64,000 nucleotides of DNA from Pontibacter lucknowensis (lineage in GTDB: Bacteria; Bacteroidota; Bacteroidia; Cytophagales; Hymenobacteraceae), in assembly GCF_900156415.1 (NCBI RefSeq), contig NZ_FTNM01000003.1, positions 186,001 through 250,000 on the forward strand, written 5' to 3'. This document shows positions 18,615 through 27,419 of the stretch, one piece after another. Numbering within the stretch: position 1 is the stretch's first letter; the number at the start of each line of letters is the position of its first letter. A model generated the notes under the pieces. It searched no databases, was not told the origin of the DNA, and saw only the letters and a list, made by a program, of their open reading frames with translations. The translations under genes were made by a program, and so were the position numbers.

Positions 18615-21551
18615 TTAACTTCTTGCTCTTCTTTCCTGCGCTTTCAAAGTAAACTCAGAAGTAGCCTTGCCACCATCGGCTGTTTCTACTTCTACTATAT
18701 ACTTACCTGGCTGGAGGTAGATCACCTTGTTATCGGCCGCCTCTACTTTCAGGGCTTCCTCGCCATCCTTCTTGCTGCTGTTCAGGGCCGTTTCGTAGGC
18801 TTTGGCGTTGGCTTCGTCTACTGAGAAGTTGTAGCTCACGTAGTTCAGACCGCGCTCGTTCTCGTCCTTCATCTCTTTCAACAACTGGCCTTTATCCGTT
18901 TTGATGCGGATGGTCGCAGTGCCTGCTTGAGTTGTGTAGAATGGAATCTCCAGCGAAGTCTCCATTGGCTCACCCCAGGCACCCCACGACTGTCCCCAGC
19001 GCGGGTTATAGTTAGTTGGCTGGAAAGCGAACAGGTGCAGCTTCTGATTCTGGATCTCCGGTGTAAGCTGCTGCAGGTGGTCCACGTTGGCGATATAGAT
19101 CGAGCGGCCGTGCGTTCCCACAATCAAATCGTTGTCACGTGGGTGTACAACCACGTCGTGTACTGAAACAGCTGGCATGCCATTGCGCATCTGCATGAAG
19201 GTCTTGCCACGGTCCAGCGAGATATACAAGCCATGGTCGGTGCCTACATAAAGCAGGTCCGGGTTCTTCGGATCTTCCTTTATCACGTTAATGGCCTCAG
19301 CTGGCAGGTTAGTGCCCAGGCGCTCCCACTTCTTGCCATTGTCTTCCGACACGTACAGGTATGGCGTGAAGTCATCCCAGCGGTAACCGTTAAGTGAAGT
19401 ATAGACACGGTTTTCGCTGTGGTTGGAGGCCACTACAGTTGATACCCACATGTTCTGCGGCAGCTTCTTTGAGATGTTCTCCCAGTTATAACCGCCATCT
19501 TTGGATACGTGGATTGCGCCATCGTCAGAGCCGGTATAGAGTAAGCCGAACTTGAGCGGAGACTCATCGATGCTGGTCAGCGTACCAAAACCTACGTCAC
19601 CTTTCAGACCACCGTTTGTCAGGTCGCCCGAGAGGGTTTGCATGTCCTCGCCCTTCTTCATGGAGCGATGGAATTTGTTGGAGCCAAAGTACAGGATGTC
19701 CTGGTTGTGGCGGCTCAGGTGTATCGGGCTTTCCCAGTTAAAGCGCAATGGTGTTTCGCCAAGTTCATGCGTTGGCTTCACAGACACACGCTGACCGGTG
19801 CGCTTGTCTACACGGGCGTAGTTGCCGTACTGCGAGCCCAGATATACCGTGTTGTTGTCACGGAAGTCCACCTGCACCATCATGCCGTCGCCACCACCTA
19901 GACGCTGGTAAGGATAGCGGCCGTTTTGGGTCCAGGCCGAACTGGCCTTGTAGTTGCTCGGACCATACCAGGTGCCATTGTCCTGCAAACCCCCATAGAT
20001 GTTGTAAGGCTTCTCCATATCAACAGCCACGGCGTAGAACTGCCCTACCGAAGGAGAGTTGGCAATCGCCCAGGTTTTGCCATCGTCGTAGGTGATGTTC
20101 AGGCCACCATCGTTGCCATTGATCACATAGCCCGGTTTGTCAGGGCTCACCCACAGGGCCTGATGATCGGAGTGCACGTTGTCGCCCTCAATGTTGCGGA
20201 AGGTTTTGCCTCCGTCGTCTGAGGTCAAAAGCGGCACACCGAGCAGGTATACCTTGTCTGGGTTGTGCGGCGCTACACGTACCACACCGAAGTAGTAACC
20301 GTAGCTCGAGTACATGTCGTCGATTGGCTTCTCGTGGGTCTTCTTCCAGGTCTTGCCAGCATCATCAGAGCGGTATAGTTCAGCACCTTTTACCGGAGCC
20401 TCGGTGGTTACCGCCAATGGGTCCTCCAGGTATGCGGCTAAAGCAGCAGGCTTTATCTTACCGCTTTTCACATCGGCCTTCACCGTTTTGGCGGTATATT
20501 TAGAAGGGAAGCGGTTGTTGTCCAAGAAGCTGTTCAGGTCTTTGTCGTTCAGGGCCAGAAAAGCCTCTGTCGTCATCCCTTTGAACTGATCCTTCTGCAG
20601 TTCACCCGCCTTTGGCTCCTTCTTCTCCACCTGACGCAGCTCCTGGTTGTCCAGGAAAGCGTAGATGATGTTCGGGTTGCCAGGGTGAATGTCCAGACCG
20701 ATACGGCCTACGCCAGCAGAAGTCGGGAATCCGCTGCCTTCGGTGCTCACACGAGTCCAGGTGTTGCCTCCGTCGGTTGACTTATGGATGCCGGATGTCT
20801 TGCCGCCTTCCACAAAATCCCAGGCGCGTCGCTCGCGGTGCCACATGGCTGTATACAAGTTGTTCGGGTTCTTCGGGTCGATCACCAGGTCAATCGCGCC
20901 TGTGTTATCGTCGATGTAGAGGGTCTTCTTCCAGGTCTTGCCGCCATCGGTCGTTTTATAGACACCCCGGTCTTTGTTCGGTGAGTACAGGTGCCCAACC
21001 GCCGCTACCCATACCGTGTTCGGGTCAGATGGGTGCAGGATAATGCGACCGATGTGGTGGGTATCGTCCAGGCCCATGTGCTGCCAGGTTTTGCCGCCGT
21101 CGGTGCTCTTGTACACACCCACACCGGAGTATGACGAGCGGCTGGAGTTACTCTCGCCGGTACCGATCCAGATGGTTTCGTTGTTGTTCCAGTCCACGGC
21201 AATGTCGCCAATGGTCATCACCGCTTCGTTGTCGAAGAGCGGCTCAAAGGAAATGCCGTTGTTGATGGTTCTCCAGAGACCGCCCGAGGCATAGGCTGCG
21301 TAGAAATTGGTCGGGTCTTTCGGGTTCACATCCAGGTCAGTGATGCGGCCGCTTTGTACGGTAGGGCCCACGTTGCGGAAGGCCAGGTTTTTAACAAGGG
21401 AGTTCTGTTCCAGCTGCTGTCGCTTCTCGAACCCCTGCAGCCTTTCTTTGGCGGGTGTTGAGGCCGGCTGCTTTGGTGCTTTCTTCTGAGCCTGCACAGC
21501 GCCCCCGCTTAGGGCCACCAGCAGCGCTACAGAAAGTATACGCTTTTGCAT
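18615..21551 (-). CDS. Secreted Asp-box (BNR/VPS10-like) beta-propeller protein, 978 aa
   Basis: Homologue of the 1061-residue protein at 10896-14081. A signal peptide (cleavage near AVQAQ) precedes LAFRNVGPTVQSGRITDLDV, and Asp-box repeats recur through the protein (STDGGKTW three times or more, TTDGGKTWKKTL, STDGGNTWTR). It differs by an insertion around residues 310-385, rich in Lys and Asp, and has a C-terminal Ig-like domain. Exported or outer-membrane associated. The biochemical role is unknown; the repeats predict a propeller binding surface. Confidence 0.8.
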   Translation of the reverse strand: MQKRILSVALLVALSGGAVQAQKKAPKQPASTPAKERLQGFEKRQQLEQNSLVKNLAFRNVGPTVQSGRITDLDVNPKDPTNFYAAYASGGLWRTINNGISFEPLFDNEAVMTIGDIAVDWNNNETIWIGTGESNSSRSSYSGVGVYKSTDGGKTWQHMGLDDTHHIGRIILHPSDPNTVWVAAVGHLYSPNKDRGVYKTTDGGKTWKKTLYIDDNTGAIDLVIDPKNPNNLYTAMWHRERRAWDFVEGGKTSGIHKSTDGGNTWTRVSTEGSGFPTSAGVGRIGLDIHPGNPNIIYAFLDNQELRQVEKKEPKAGELQKDQFKGMTTEAFLALNDKDLNSFLDNNRFPSKYTAKTVKADVKSGKIKPAALAAYLEDPLAVTTEAPVKGAELYRSDDAGKTWKKTHEKPIDDMYSSYGYYFGVVRVAPHNPDKVYLLGVPLLTSDDGGKTFRNIEGDNVHSDHQALWVSPDKPGYVINGNDGGLNITYDDGKTWAIANSPSVGQFYAVAVDMEKPYNIYGGLQDNGTWYGPSNYKASSAWTQNGRYPYQRLGGGDGMMVQVDFRDNNTVYLGSQYGNYARVDKRTGQRVSVKPTHELGETPLRFNWESPIHLSRHNQDILYFGSNKFHRSMKKGEDMQTLSGDLTNGGLKGDVGFGTLTSIDESPLKFGLLYTGSDDGAIHVSKDGGYNWENISKKLPQNMWVSTVVASNHSENRVYTSLNGYRWDDFTPYLYVSEDNGKKWERLGTNLPAEAINVIKEDPKNPDLLYVGTDHGLYISLDRGKTFMQMRNGMPAVSVHDVVVHPRDNDLIVGTHGRSIYIANVDHLQQLTPEIQNQKLHLFAFQPTNYNPRWGQSWGAWGEPMETSLEIPFYTTQAGTATIRIKTDKGQLLKEMKDENERGLNYVSYNFSVDEANAKAYETALNSSKKDGEEALKVEAADNKVIYLQPGKYIVEVETADGGKATSEFTLKAQERRARS

Positions 21552-21940
21552 TGTGTAGAATTAGGTATGGTTAGAGTAGTTTAGATTGCGTGTCTAAAGC
21601 TAAGGAATTGTACCCAATTATTGATGAAAGAAGGGGGTTGTAAAACATTTGTTATACTGAACCCTGAATATATCTAATATCAGGTATAGAGGCCTCCAAC
21701 TTACGCCTTCTACCTGCTCAAAACACTCAGCATGAAATCTTATTATTCAGGTACGCTTGCTGGTTTTTCTGCCGACGACAGCGATAAGATATTTGGACTG
21801 CTGTGTAAAAATCTACTTACCTGGTCACATACTAACACAGACTCCCTATGTTCCCGTAGCACGCCATAGGTATAGCTTGCGCACCCAGCATTGGCTTCAT
21901 CCCGAAGTCTGACAATATGTATTACCCTGAAAGCGACTTG
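21552..21940. other. Intergenic region with a gene remnant
   Basis: Nearly 390 bases between two minus-strand genes. The only gene-like content is the short remnant at 21732-21869. AGGTATAG octamers lie at 21682 and 21868. Confidence 0.5.
21732..21869 (+). pseudogene. Truncated 5' remnant, possibly of a DUF2075-type helicase gene
   Basis: The ATG frame encodes MKSYYSGTLAGFSADD, then SDKIFGLLCKN, and after about 30 residues becomes unrelated and stops at residue 45. The opening resembles, from memory, the N-terminus (YYS..I..FL....D.I.G.L) of large DUF2075/Schlafen-like helicases, which are more than 600 residues long. No further matching frame follows before the XRE gene. I read it as the stump of a deleted gene; a chance ORF remains possible. 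Confidence 0.4.
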
Positions 21941-22141
21941 CTAATCTGAGTCATCGAGTGAGAAAATAGACTCGACGGGTTTTTCAAACACACGGGCGAT
22001 TTTAAGAGCCAGTACTGTCGAAGGCACATATTTGTTGGCTTCCATGGCGTTGATGGTTTGCCTGCTCACCCCGATTTTTTTGGCTAGCTCTTCTTGGGTC
22101 AGGTCGTGGATAGCCCGCTCCACTTTTAATGTATTTTTCAT
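21941..22141 (-). CDS. XRE-family HTH regulator, 66 aa
   Basis: A compact helix-turn-helix protein; residues about 14-35 (LTQEELAKKIGVSRQTINAMEA) are the DNA-binding motif, followed by the usual LALKIARVFEKPVESIF. This YozG-like class of stand-alone XRE protein commonly pairs with a small membrane protein. Here the ATG overlaps the stop of the upstream membrane-protein gene (ATGA, four bases), so translation is coupled. It probably binds the TTACA array upstream of the operon at 22639-22697. Confidence 0.9.
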   Translation of the reverse strand: MKNTLKVERAIHDLTQEELAKKIGVSRQTINAMEANKYVPSTVLALKIARVFEKPVESIFSLDDSD

Positions 22142-22605
22142 GCGATGGAGCGGGAGGTTTTGTAGAGGACATAGTTGAAGCGTATCAAGAAGATAAAGAG
22201 CACGGTGAACATGTTAAACAGCATCACCTGGTAAAAGCCAAGCCCATAGACGAAGAGCACCGAGAACAGCAGAAAGCCATAATTGATATAAGTTGCCCAT
22301 AGTAGCGACTCTAGCCTGATTTTGGCGATGTATTCGTCCTCATCTTTTTCCTCCGAAAAAGCCGCCAGCACTCCACCGATGATAGCCACTATGGCGACAA
22401 GCTCATCCACTATGTTGTTTTCAATCAAAACAAAAGCTTTGGCTGGGTCAAAAAGCCCGCCATCATAAATAGCGAACACGGTTGCGTCCAAATCAAATAC
22501 AGGGTTATCTAACAGCACGATAAGCAACCCTAGGAGGGTAGAGGGAATTAATAAAATCCATCCAATTATCTTAAATCGGTTGGGGAAAAGGAACTGTGTT
22601 TTCAT
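22138..22605 (-). CDS. Small integral membrane protein paired with XRE regulator
   Basis: 155 residues with about four membrane segments (roughly 13-32, 66-84, and two between 103 and 148) and a charged cytoplasmic loop (SEEKDEDEYIAKIRLE). It is the first gene of a two-gene operon with the overlapping XRE regulator, an arrangement common in Bacteria, although the role of the membrane partner is unknown. Confidence 0.7.
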   Translation of the reverse strand: MKTQFLFPNRFKIIGWILLIPSTLLGLLIVLLDNPVFDLDATVFAIYDGGLFDPAKAFVLIENNIVDELVAIVAIIGGVLAAFSEEKDEDEYIAKIRLESLLWATYINYGFLLFSVLFVYGLGFYQVMLFNMFTVLFIFLIRFNYVLYKTSRSIA

Positions 22606-22638
22606 TGGGTTGTTCTTTTTTAGAATAGATACGATAAA

Positions 22639-22697
22639 TGTAAAGAAAACATTACATTTAGCAAGTATTTTTTACATAGTGTAAGGAATTTATTACA
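22639..22697. promoter_or_regulatory. Array of TTACA/TGTAA half-sites upstream of the membrane protein-XRE operon
   Basis: Five half-sites: TGTAA at 22639, TTACA at 22652, the palindrome TTACATAGTGTAA at 22672-22684 and TTACA at 22693. The three TTACA copies are 20-21 bases apart, two helical turns, so they face the same side. Likely operator for autoregulation by the XRE protein. Confidence 0.6.
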
Positions 22698-22882
22698 TGA
22701 ATGGCTTCTTTTGGAGGGCGAACATGTTTGAAAAGGGAGTGATCGATTGACTAAGTCAGCACATCTTGAACAGGTATGTCTGTGCTGTACTGCTGAACAC
22801 TCCGTATATTCGTTCTGTTAACTGGCTATACCTGTAGCAGCAACTCACTCCTGCAGGTAGGCTATACCTGAACAACACCATT

Positions 22883-23857
22883 TTGGAAAATACTTTCGAT
22901 ATCATAATAGTAGGGGGCGGTCCCATTGGTTTGGCCTGTGGACTGGAAGCTAAGAAAGCCGGACTTTCTTTCCAGATCATCGAGAAAGGCACCATCACCA
23001 ATTCGCTTTTCAATTACCCGCTCAACATGACCTTCTTCTCCACCGCCGACCGGCTGGAAATAGGAGGCTTCCCTTTCCCTTCGATTCACCCCAAACCCAA
23101 CCGCAGCGAAGCCCTGGAGTACTACAGGCGGGTGGCTGACATCGGAGAGTTGAACATCCGCTTGTTTGAAGAAGTGTCAGGTATACGCCGCGAAGGGGAG
23201 CTATACCTGACGAGCACCAGCAAGGGCAGCTACCAGTCACGGTATGTGATCCTGGCGACCGGCTTTTATGACATCCCCAACATGCTCGGTATACCTGGCG
23301 AGGATTTGCAAAAAGTAAAACACTACTATTACGACCCGCACTATTATTACAAGCAGAAGGTCGTAGTGGTGGGCGCCAATAACTCATCTGCCGACGTGGC
23401 CCTGGAGACCTGGCGCAAAGGAGCTGACGTGACCATGGTGGTGCGGGAAGGCGAACTGGGACGGATCAAGTACTGGATCAAGCCTGACCTGGAAAACCGG
23501 ATCGCTGAGGGCAGCATCAAAGCCTATTTCAACTCCAGCCTGACCGAGATCAGAGAACAGGAAGTGGATATACAGACGCAGGAGGGTAAAGTGACGATCC
23601 CCAACGATTTTGTGATGGCCATGACTGGCTACCAGCCCAACTTCGCTTTTCTGGAGAAGATCGGGGTGAAGCTGTCAGATGATTTCTATCGGCACCCTTA
23701 CCACAATCCCGAAACCATGGAGACCAACCTGCCCGGGCTATACCTGGCGGGCGTGGTGTGCGGCGGCATGGAGACCCATGTGTGGTTCATCGAGAACTCC
23801 TGCGAGCATGCTGTGAAGATAGTGCAGCATATTGCAGGGAAGCAAACTAAAACATAA
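22883..23857 (+). CDS. ypdA: YpdA-family putative bacillithiol disulfide reductase
   Basis: A 324-residue pyridine nucleotide-disulfide reductase-like flavoprotein. FAD binding is at residues 6-15 (IIIVGGGPIGLACG) and NADPH binding in the middle (VVVVGANNSSADVALE). The segment NYPLNMTFFSTADRLEIGG is typical of YpdA, which reduces oxidised bacillithiol in Firmicutes and Bacteroidota. The start must be TTG at 22883, because the FAD motif begins six codons later and no ATG or GTG fits. GGCTATACCTG is repeated in the 60 bases before the start. The 3' end overlaps the convergent barrel gene by 11 bases. Confidence 0.9.
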   Translation: MENTFDIIIVGGGPIGLACGLEAKKAGLSFQIIEKGTITNSLFNYPLNMTFFSTADRLEIGGFPFPSIHPKPNRSEALEYYRRVADIGELNIRLFEEVSGIRREGELYLTSTSKGSYQSRYVILATGFYDIPNMLGIPGEDLQKVKHYYYDPHYYYKQKVVVVGANNSSADVALETWRKGADVTMVVREGELGRIKYWIKPDLENRIAEGSIKAYFNSSLTEIREQEVDIQTQEGKVTIPNDFVMAMTGYQPNFAFLEKIGVKLSDDFYRHPYHNPETMETNLPGLYLAGVVCGGMETHVWFIENSCEHAVKIVQHIAGKQTKT

Positions 23858-24404
23858 AGCCCAGCTGCACTGACAGGCGCTTGAAGGTGATCTTTTGCTC
23901 TGTGAAACTGTGTCCCCAGGAGCTGACAGTTTCTGCCTTTTGTGTTTTGTAACCGGCCGCAAAGGTATAGGCGGTGCTATTGCCACTCCTGACCCGGAAT
24001 CCCAGTGCAGGGTTAAACATCCAGCCACCCTCCTTTTTTTCATTGTCAGATTCATGGCTCAGAAACGAAGAACCATACCCTGCGTCAATGCTATAAATTG
24101 GGCTGATGCGTGTGTTCAACATCTCACCACGAATACCCAGTGCAAAAGGCGTGATCAGGAGGTTGTTATAAAAATCAAATCCGGTAGTGGCACCTATGGC
24201 CAGTAGCCTGTGCAGCCGGATGCCATTGAAAAGCGTCACTGTAGGTGCAGCTACAAAGTTATCGACATCATGCTGTTTGTTGTTTCCATAAAGGTAGCCG
24301 AGCTCGACCGTGCCCATGTAACGTTTAACAGGCTGTTCATCCGACTGTGCCTGAGCCAGTCCGGAGGAAAAAAATAACAGGGTGAGCAGGTATAGGTATC
24401 TCAT
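23847..24404 (-). CDS. Small outer-membrane beta-barrel protein downstream of LVIVD gene
   Basis: 185 residues with a signal peptide (cleavage near AQAQ), then alternating strands ending KRLSVQLGFMF, with the terminal aromatic residue typical of barrel proteins. It starts 18 bases after the LVIVD lipoprotein gene on the same strand and is probably cotranscribed, which may mean the two proteins work together at the outer membrane. Function unknown. Confidence 0.65.
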   Translation of the reverse strand: MRYLYLLTLLFFSSGLAQAQSDEQPVKRYMGTVELGYLYGNNKQHDVDNFVAAPTVTLFNGIRLHRLLAIGATTGFDFYNNLLITPFALGIRGEMLNTRISPIYSIDAGYGSSFLSHESDNEKKEGGWMFNPALGFRVRSGNSTAYTFAAGYKTQKAETVSSWGHSFTEQKITFKRLSVQLGFMF

Positions 24405-24422
24405 ATAGTGGCGGTAGGAGGA

Positions 24423-25706
24423 TTAGCGGGATACGGGCAGTTTGCTGAGCAGCTTGATGTCTTTCAGATTGCTGTAGTCATACTGGTACAGGCCGTCCTG
24501 GCCTATCAGCAGCAGGTTGCTTCCCATCGGAATGACATCAAAGGCATCGTGCTCTTTGAAATGGGAAATCAGGTTTTCGCTCACTTTTAGGTGATCCTTC
24601 GCATCAAAAATCTTCAAGCCATACTTGCCTTCACAGAGGAAGAGCGTGGAGCGGTCTATACCTAAGCCGTGGGGATTTTGCATAGGGTAGGTCTTGACCA
24701 GCTGCGGGCTACGCGGGTTGCTGATGTTGATCACTTCAAGTTGATTGGTGAAGCCGGCACATGCATTGCCGGAGCGCAGCGTCACCCAAGCCAGGTCGCC
24801 TTCCACCACCACCGGGTCGCAGCTATTGACGTGTGCATATGTGGACAGGTGTACCGGACTAGTCGGGTTGCTGTTGTCGTAGATGTGCATACCTGTGGTA
24901 GAACCAATAAACAATTTGTTGTCATAAGGGAAGATCGTTTCGATGCCCCAGCCCAGCCTGATCTTTTCGCCCTTTTTTGGATTGGACGTGTTGCTGATAT
25001 CGAGTACCTGCAAGTCTGAATTGCTGACGGTATACAGGTGGTCGCCCGAAATAGTAAACCTCGCCATCGAGCCGCCTTTGCCGGATGAGTTGCCAGGCTG
25101 CGCCACCGAAGTAGAGGCAAAGGATCTGCCATCAAAAGTCATCCAGCCATTGCGCCAGCCAGGACCAGCGCTACTGCAGTCAGTACCGGCCGGCTGTTTC
25201 AGTTGTGTCTCCACAAATTCAGAAATGAACACGGCTGCGGTGTCATTTACCACCATCCCAAAATAAGTAGGGAAGATGTTTTCGACACGGCTGACCAGCC
25301 TGACATCCAGTGGATTGCTGATATCAAAAGCCACCAGGTCGATGTAGTTATCGGCATACAGGATATTGCCCTTCACCGCCATATCCAGATTGCCCGGAAT
25401 GTCGATAAAGCTGAGGAAACGTGGTAAACTTGGATTAGAGTTATCCACGATGTGGACACCTTTGTTTACTTCATTGATGAAAAGGTAGTGGCCTTTTGTA
25501 TAGATCTTGCCCGGCTCTTTGAGTGTTTGTGCAGGCGTTACTTTCACCGCATTTTTCAGTTCTGTCCGCAGCATGTACACCGGTTCATATACGATGAAGG
25601 TGGTGGTTGATTCACATTCGTCGGAGCAGGAGCTTAGGAGCATGGCCGGCAGGAAAAGCAACAAGGCGATCGCCTGTTGTAAAACGGGTAGAGGTCCTTT
25701 TCTCAT
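24423..25706 (-). CDS. LVIVD-repeat beta-propeller lipoprotein
   Basis: A lipoprotein signal (LLSSC lipobox near residues 23-27) precedes 400 residues of LVIVD-type repeats, seen as GVHIVDNSNPSLPRFL, LVAFDISNPLDVRLV, LQVLDISNTSNPKKG, MHIYDNSNPTSPVHL and LEVINISNPRSPQLV. These repeats form surface-exposed propellers in Bacteroidota and archaea. The protein is expected on the periplasmic or outer face; the ligand is unknown. A TGTAA-N7-TTACA inverted repeat lies about 40 bases upstream (25745-25761). Confidence 0.85.
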   Translation of the reverse strand: MRKGPLPVLQQAIALLLFLPAMLLSSCSDECESTTTFIVYEPVYMLRTELKNAVKVTPAQTLKEPGKIYTKGHYLFINEVNKGVHIVDNSNPSLPRFLSFIDIPGNLDMAVKGNILYADNYIDLVAFDISNPLDVRLVSRVENIFPTYFGMVVNDTAAVFISEFVETQLKQPAGTDCSSAGPGWRNGWMTFDGRSFASTSVAQPGNSSGKGGSMARFTISGDHLYTVSNSDLQVLDISNTSNPKKGEKIRLGWGIETIFPYDNKLFIGSTTGMHIYDNSNPTSPVHLSTYAHVNSCDPVVVEGDLAWVTLRSGNACAGFTNQLEVINISNPRSPQLVKTYPMQNPHGLGIDRSTLFLCEGKYGLKIFDAKDHLKVSENLISHFKEHDAFDVIPMGSNLLLIGQDGLYQYDYSNLKDIKLLSKLPVSR

Positions 25707-25823
25707 GAGAGTCCTTTTTAATGTGAAACCAAATTAGCGGCCTTTGTAATGTACTATTACATGCCCCTTACTTACAGGACCCCGAAATGATAGGAATGGT
25801 TGTAAGGTGTTAAAAATATCTGT

Positions 25824-26528
25824 CTAAAATCTTTTCTTCCGGCTGGAGTTGTTGCGGCTGTCGTAATGGCGGCCACCATTGCTCTTAGGAGTGCTACCCG
25901 GTTTTTTTGGAGTGCTGCCTGGTCTTTTAGGTCTGCTGCCAGACCCGTAACTGCTGCCAGCGGTCAGGCTCTTCAGTTTGGCAACTTCCTCCGTTGTCAG
26001 TTCGCGGTACTCGCCGGGTTGCAGCTCGCCAATGTTCAACGGACCAATTGCAGGCCGGATCAGGCGCAGCGTCGGGAAGCCCACAGCAGCTGTCATACGA
26101 CGCACCTGCCGGTTCATGCCCTGCGAAATTTTGATCTCCACCCAGCTGGTCGGAATGTCTTTTCGGAAGCGGATCGGTTTAGAGCGCTCCCATACCTGCG
26201 GCTCCTCTTCCAGTAGACTAGCTATGGCAGGAGCAGTCTTCGTGCTTTTAATCATCACGCCGCGTCGCAGTTCCTCCAGCGCCTCTTCTGTAGGTACACC
26301 ATCCACCTGTACCCAGTATGTTTTCTCAATCTTGAACTTCGGGTCAGACAAACGGTGCTGCAAAGTTTTGTCGTCGGTCAGCAGTACTAAACCCTCGCTG
26401 TCGTAGTCCAGGCGACCAACAGGGTAAATGTCCGGTATAGCCACAAAATCTTTGAGCGTAGCACGGCCTCCCTCGTCTGTAAACTGGGTGAGTACTTCGT
26501 AAGGCTTGTTGAGGATGATGTATTTCAA
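25824..26528 (-). CDS. rluE: RNA pseudouridine synthase, RluE-like
   Basis: RsuA/RluB/E/F-family enzyme lacking an N-terminal S4 domain, as in RluE. The catalytic Asp is D41 in VGRLDYDSEGLVLLTDD. MNRQVRRMTAAVGFPTLRLIR is the conserved C-terminal block, and FRKDIPTSW is like RluE, which modifies 23S rRNA near position 2457 in E. coli. The last 45 residues form a basic Gly/Pro/Lys/Ser tail with repeated RPGSTPK units, common in Bacteroidota versions and probably RNA-binding. The exact rRNA target is inferred. Confidence 0.85.
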   Translation of the reverse strand: MKYIILNKPYEVLTQFTDEGGRATLKDFVAIPDIYPVGRLDYDSEGLVLLTDDKTLQHRLSDPKFKIEKTYWVQVDGVPTEEALEELRRGVMIKSTKTAPAIASLLEEEPQVWERSKPIRFRKDIPTSWVEIKISQGMNRQVRRMTAAVGFPTLRLIRPAIGPLNIGELQPGEYRELTTEEVAKLKSLTAGSSYGSGSRPKRPGSTPKKPGSTPKSNGGRHYDSRNNSSRKKRF

Positions 26529-26578
26529 GAGAGTTTAGGAGTTTAAGAGTTGAGGAGTTTGAGAGTGTTTTGAGTTAA
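26529..26578. repeat. Homopurine-biased GAGTTT repeat cluster 1
   Basis: Loosely tandem GAGTTTAGGA / GAGTTTAAGA / GAGTTTGAGA-like units immediately upstream of the rluE start. Related clusters lie at 29502-29539, 29662-29698 and 44289-44317. Confidence 0.55.
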
Positions 26579-26740
26579 AAAAGTAAATAGTTTGGAAGGT
26601 AGAAAGTTAAAGTGTAGCGATTTTACACCGTAACGTTGCGGGTCTATGTAGCCTTACCGTTTCCCTGTCGCGACCTGTCCGAAACGTGCACCGGAATCCC
26701 CTCTGGGAGTAGGGGCCCTCGACAAAGGGAGGAGCAGGTT

Positions 26741-26786
26741 AATCATGCATTAACAACCATCAGCAATTTAACCATTCAACCATTCA
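26741..26786. repeat. AACCATT-type AT-rich repeat, copy 1
   Basis: Contains AATTTAACCATTCAACCATT next to a GNAT stop codon. Related tracts occur at 44545-44610 (CAACCATTCAACCAT) and, inverted, at 58680-58742. Confidence 0.45.
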
Positions 26787-26791
26787 GTTAT

Positions 26792-27403
26792 TTACACCTT
26801 CTCCGGCTGATGAATTTTGTACTGCAGGTCCCACAGAGACTTGAGCCGGTCAAAGTCGGGGCGGATGATGGAGTAGAGTACCGAATCTTCGTTGATGCCA
26901 TCTACCACATAATGCTCCCGGATCACGCCTTCCAGCTGCATACCAAACCGCTTGAGCAGTTTGATGGATGGTGTGTTATAATCCGCTGCAAGCGCTTCGA
27001 TGCGGCGCAGGCCCATCTCCTCGAACCCATAGGCGATAACGGGGCCCAGTGCTTCGGTCATGTAGCCTTTTTGCTTGTAGCTGTCGTCGAACAGCACATA
27101 GCCTACCTCAGCCCGGCGGTGACTCATAATCCAGGTATGATAGCCGCATCGGCCTAGCACGGTAGCGGTCAGCTTATCAATAATTCTGAAGTTCCTGAAG
27201 CTATGGAAATAGGTGGTAAGCCCTTTGCTGAACTTGTCTTTTTCTTCTGCCAGCTCAGCAGCATTCTTCAAGCCAAGGTATGCGGTGATCTCCTCATCGC
27301 TGCTGACTGTAAAGAGGTGCTGGTAGATGGCAGGCGTCAGTGAGCTCAGGTATAGGCGTTCTGTCTCTATAACAACGGGATGTGGGAAGTCTGAATTGGT
27401 CAT
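26792..27403 (-). CDS. GNAT N-acetyltransferase, RimJ/RimL type
   Basis: A 203-residue acetyl-CoA-dependent acetyltransferase. The acetyl-CoA loop region is seen in VGYVLFDDSYKQKGYMTEAL, followed by FEEMGLRRIEALAADYNTPSIKLLKRFGMQLEGV, the classic ending of the RimJ/RimL-like group that acetylates proteins or small amines. It starts 16 bases after the vWA-like membrane gene and may be its operon partner. Substrate unknown. Confidence 0.85.
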   Translation of the reverse strand: MTNSDFPHPVVIETERLYLSSLTPAIYQHLFTVSSDEEITAYLGLKNAAELAEEKDKFSKGLTTYFHSFRNFRIIDKLTATVLGRCGYHTWIMSHRRAEVGYVLFDDSYKQKGYMTEALGPVIAYGFEEMGLRRIEALAADYNTPSIKLLKRFGMQLEGVIREHYVVDGINEDSVLYSIIRPDFDRLKSLWDLQYKIHQPEKV

Positions 27404-27419
27404 AGTACGTTATCAAAAA

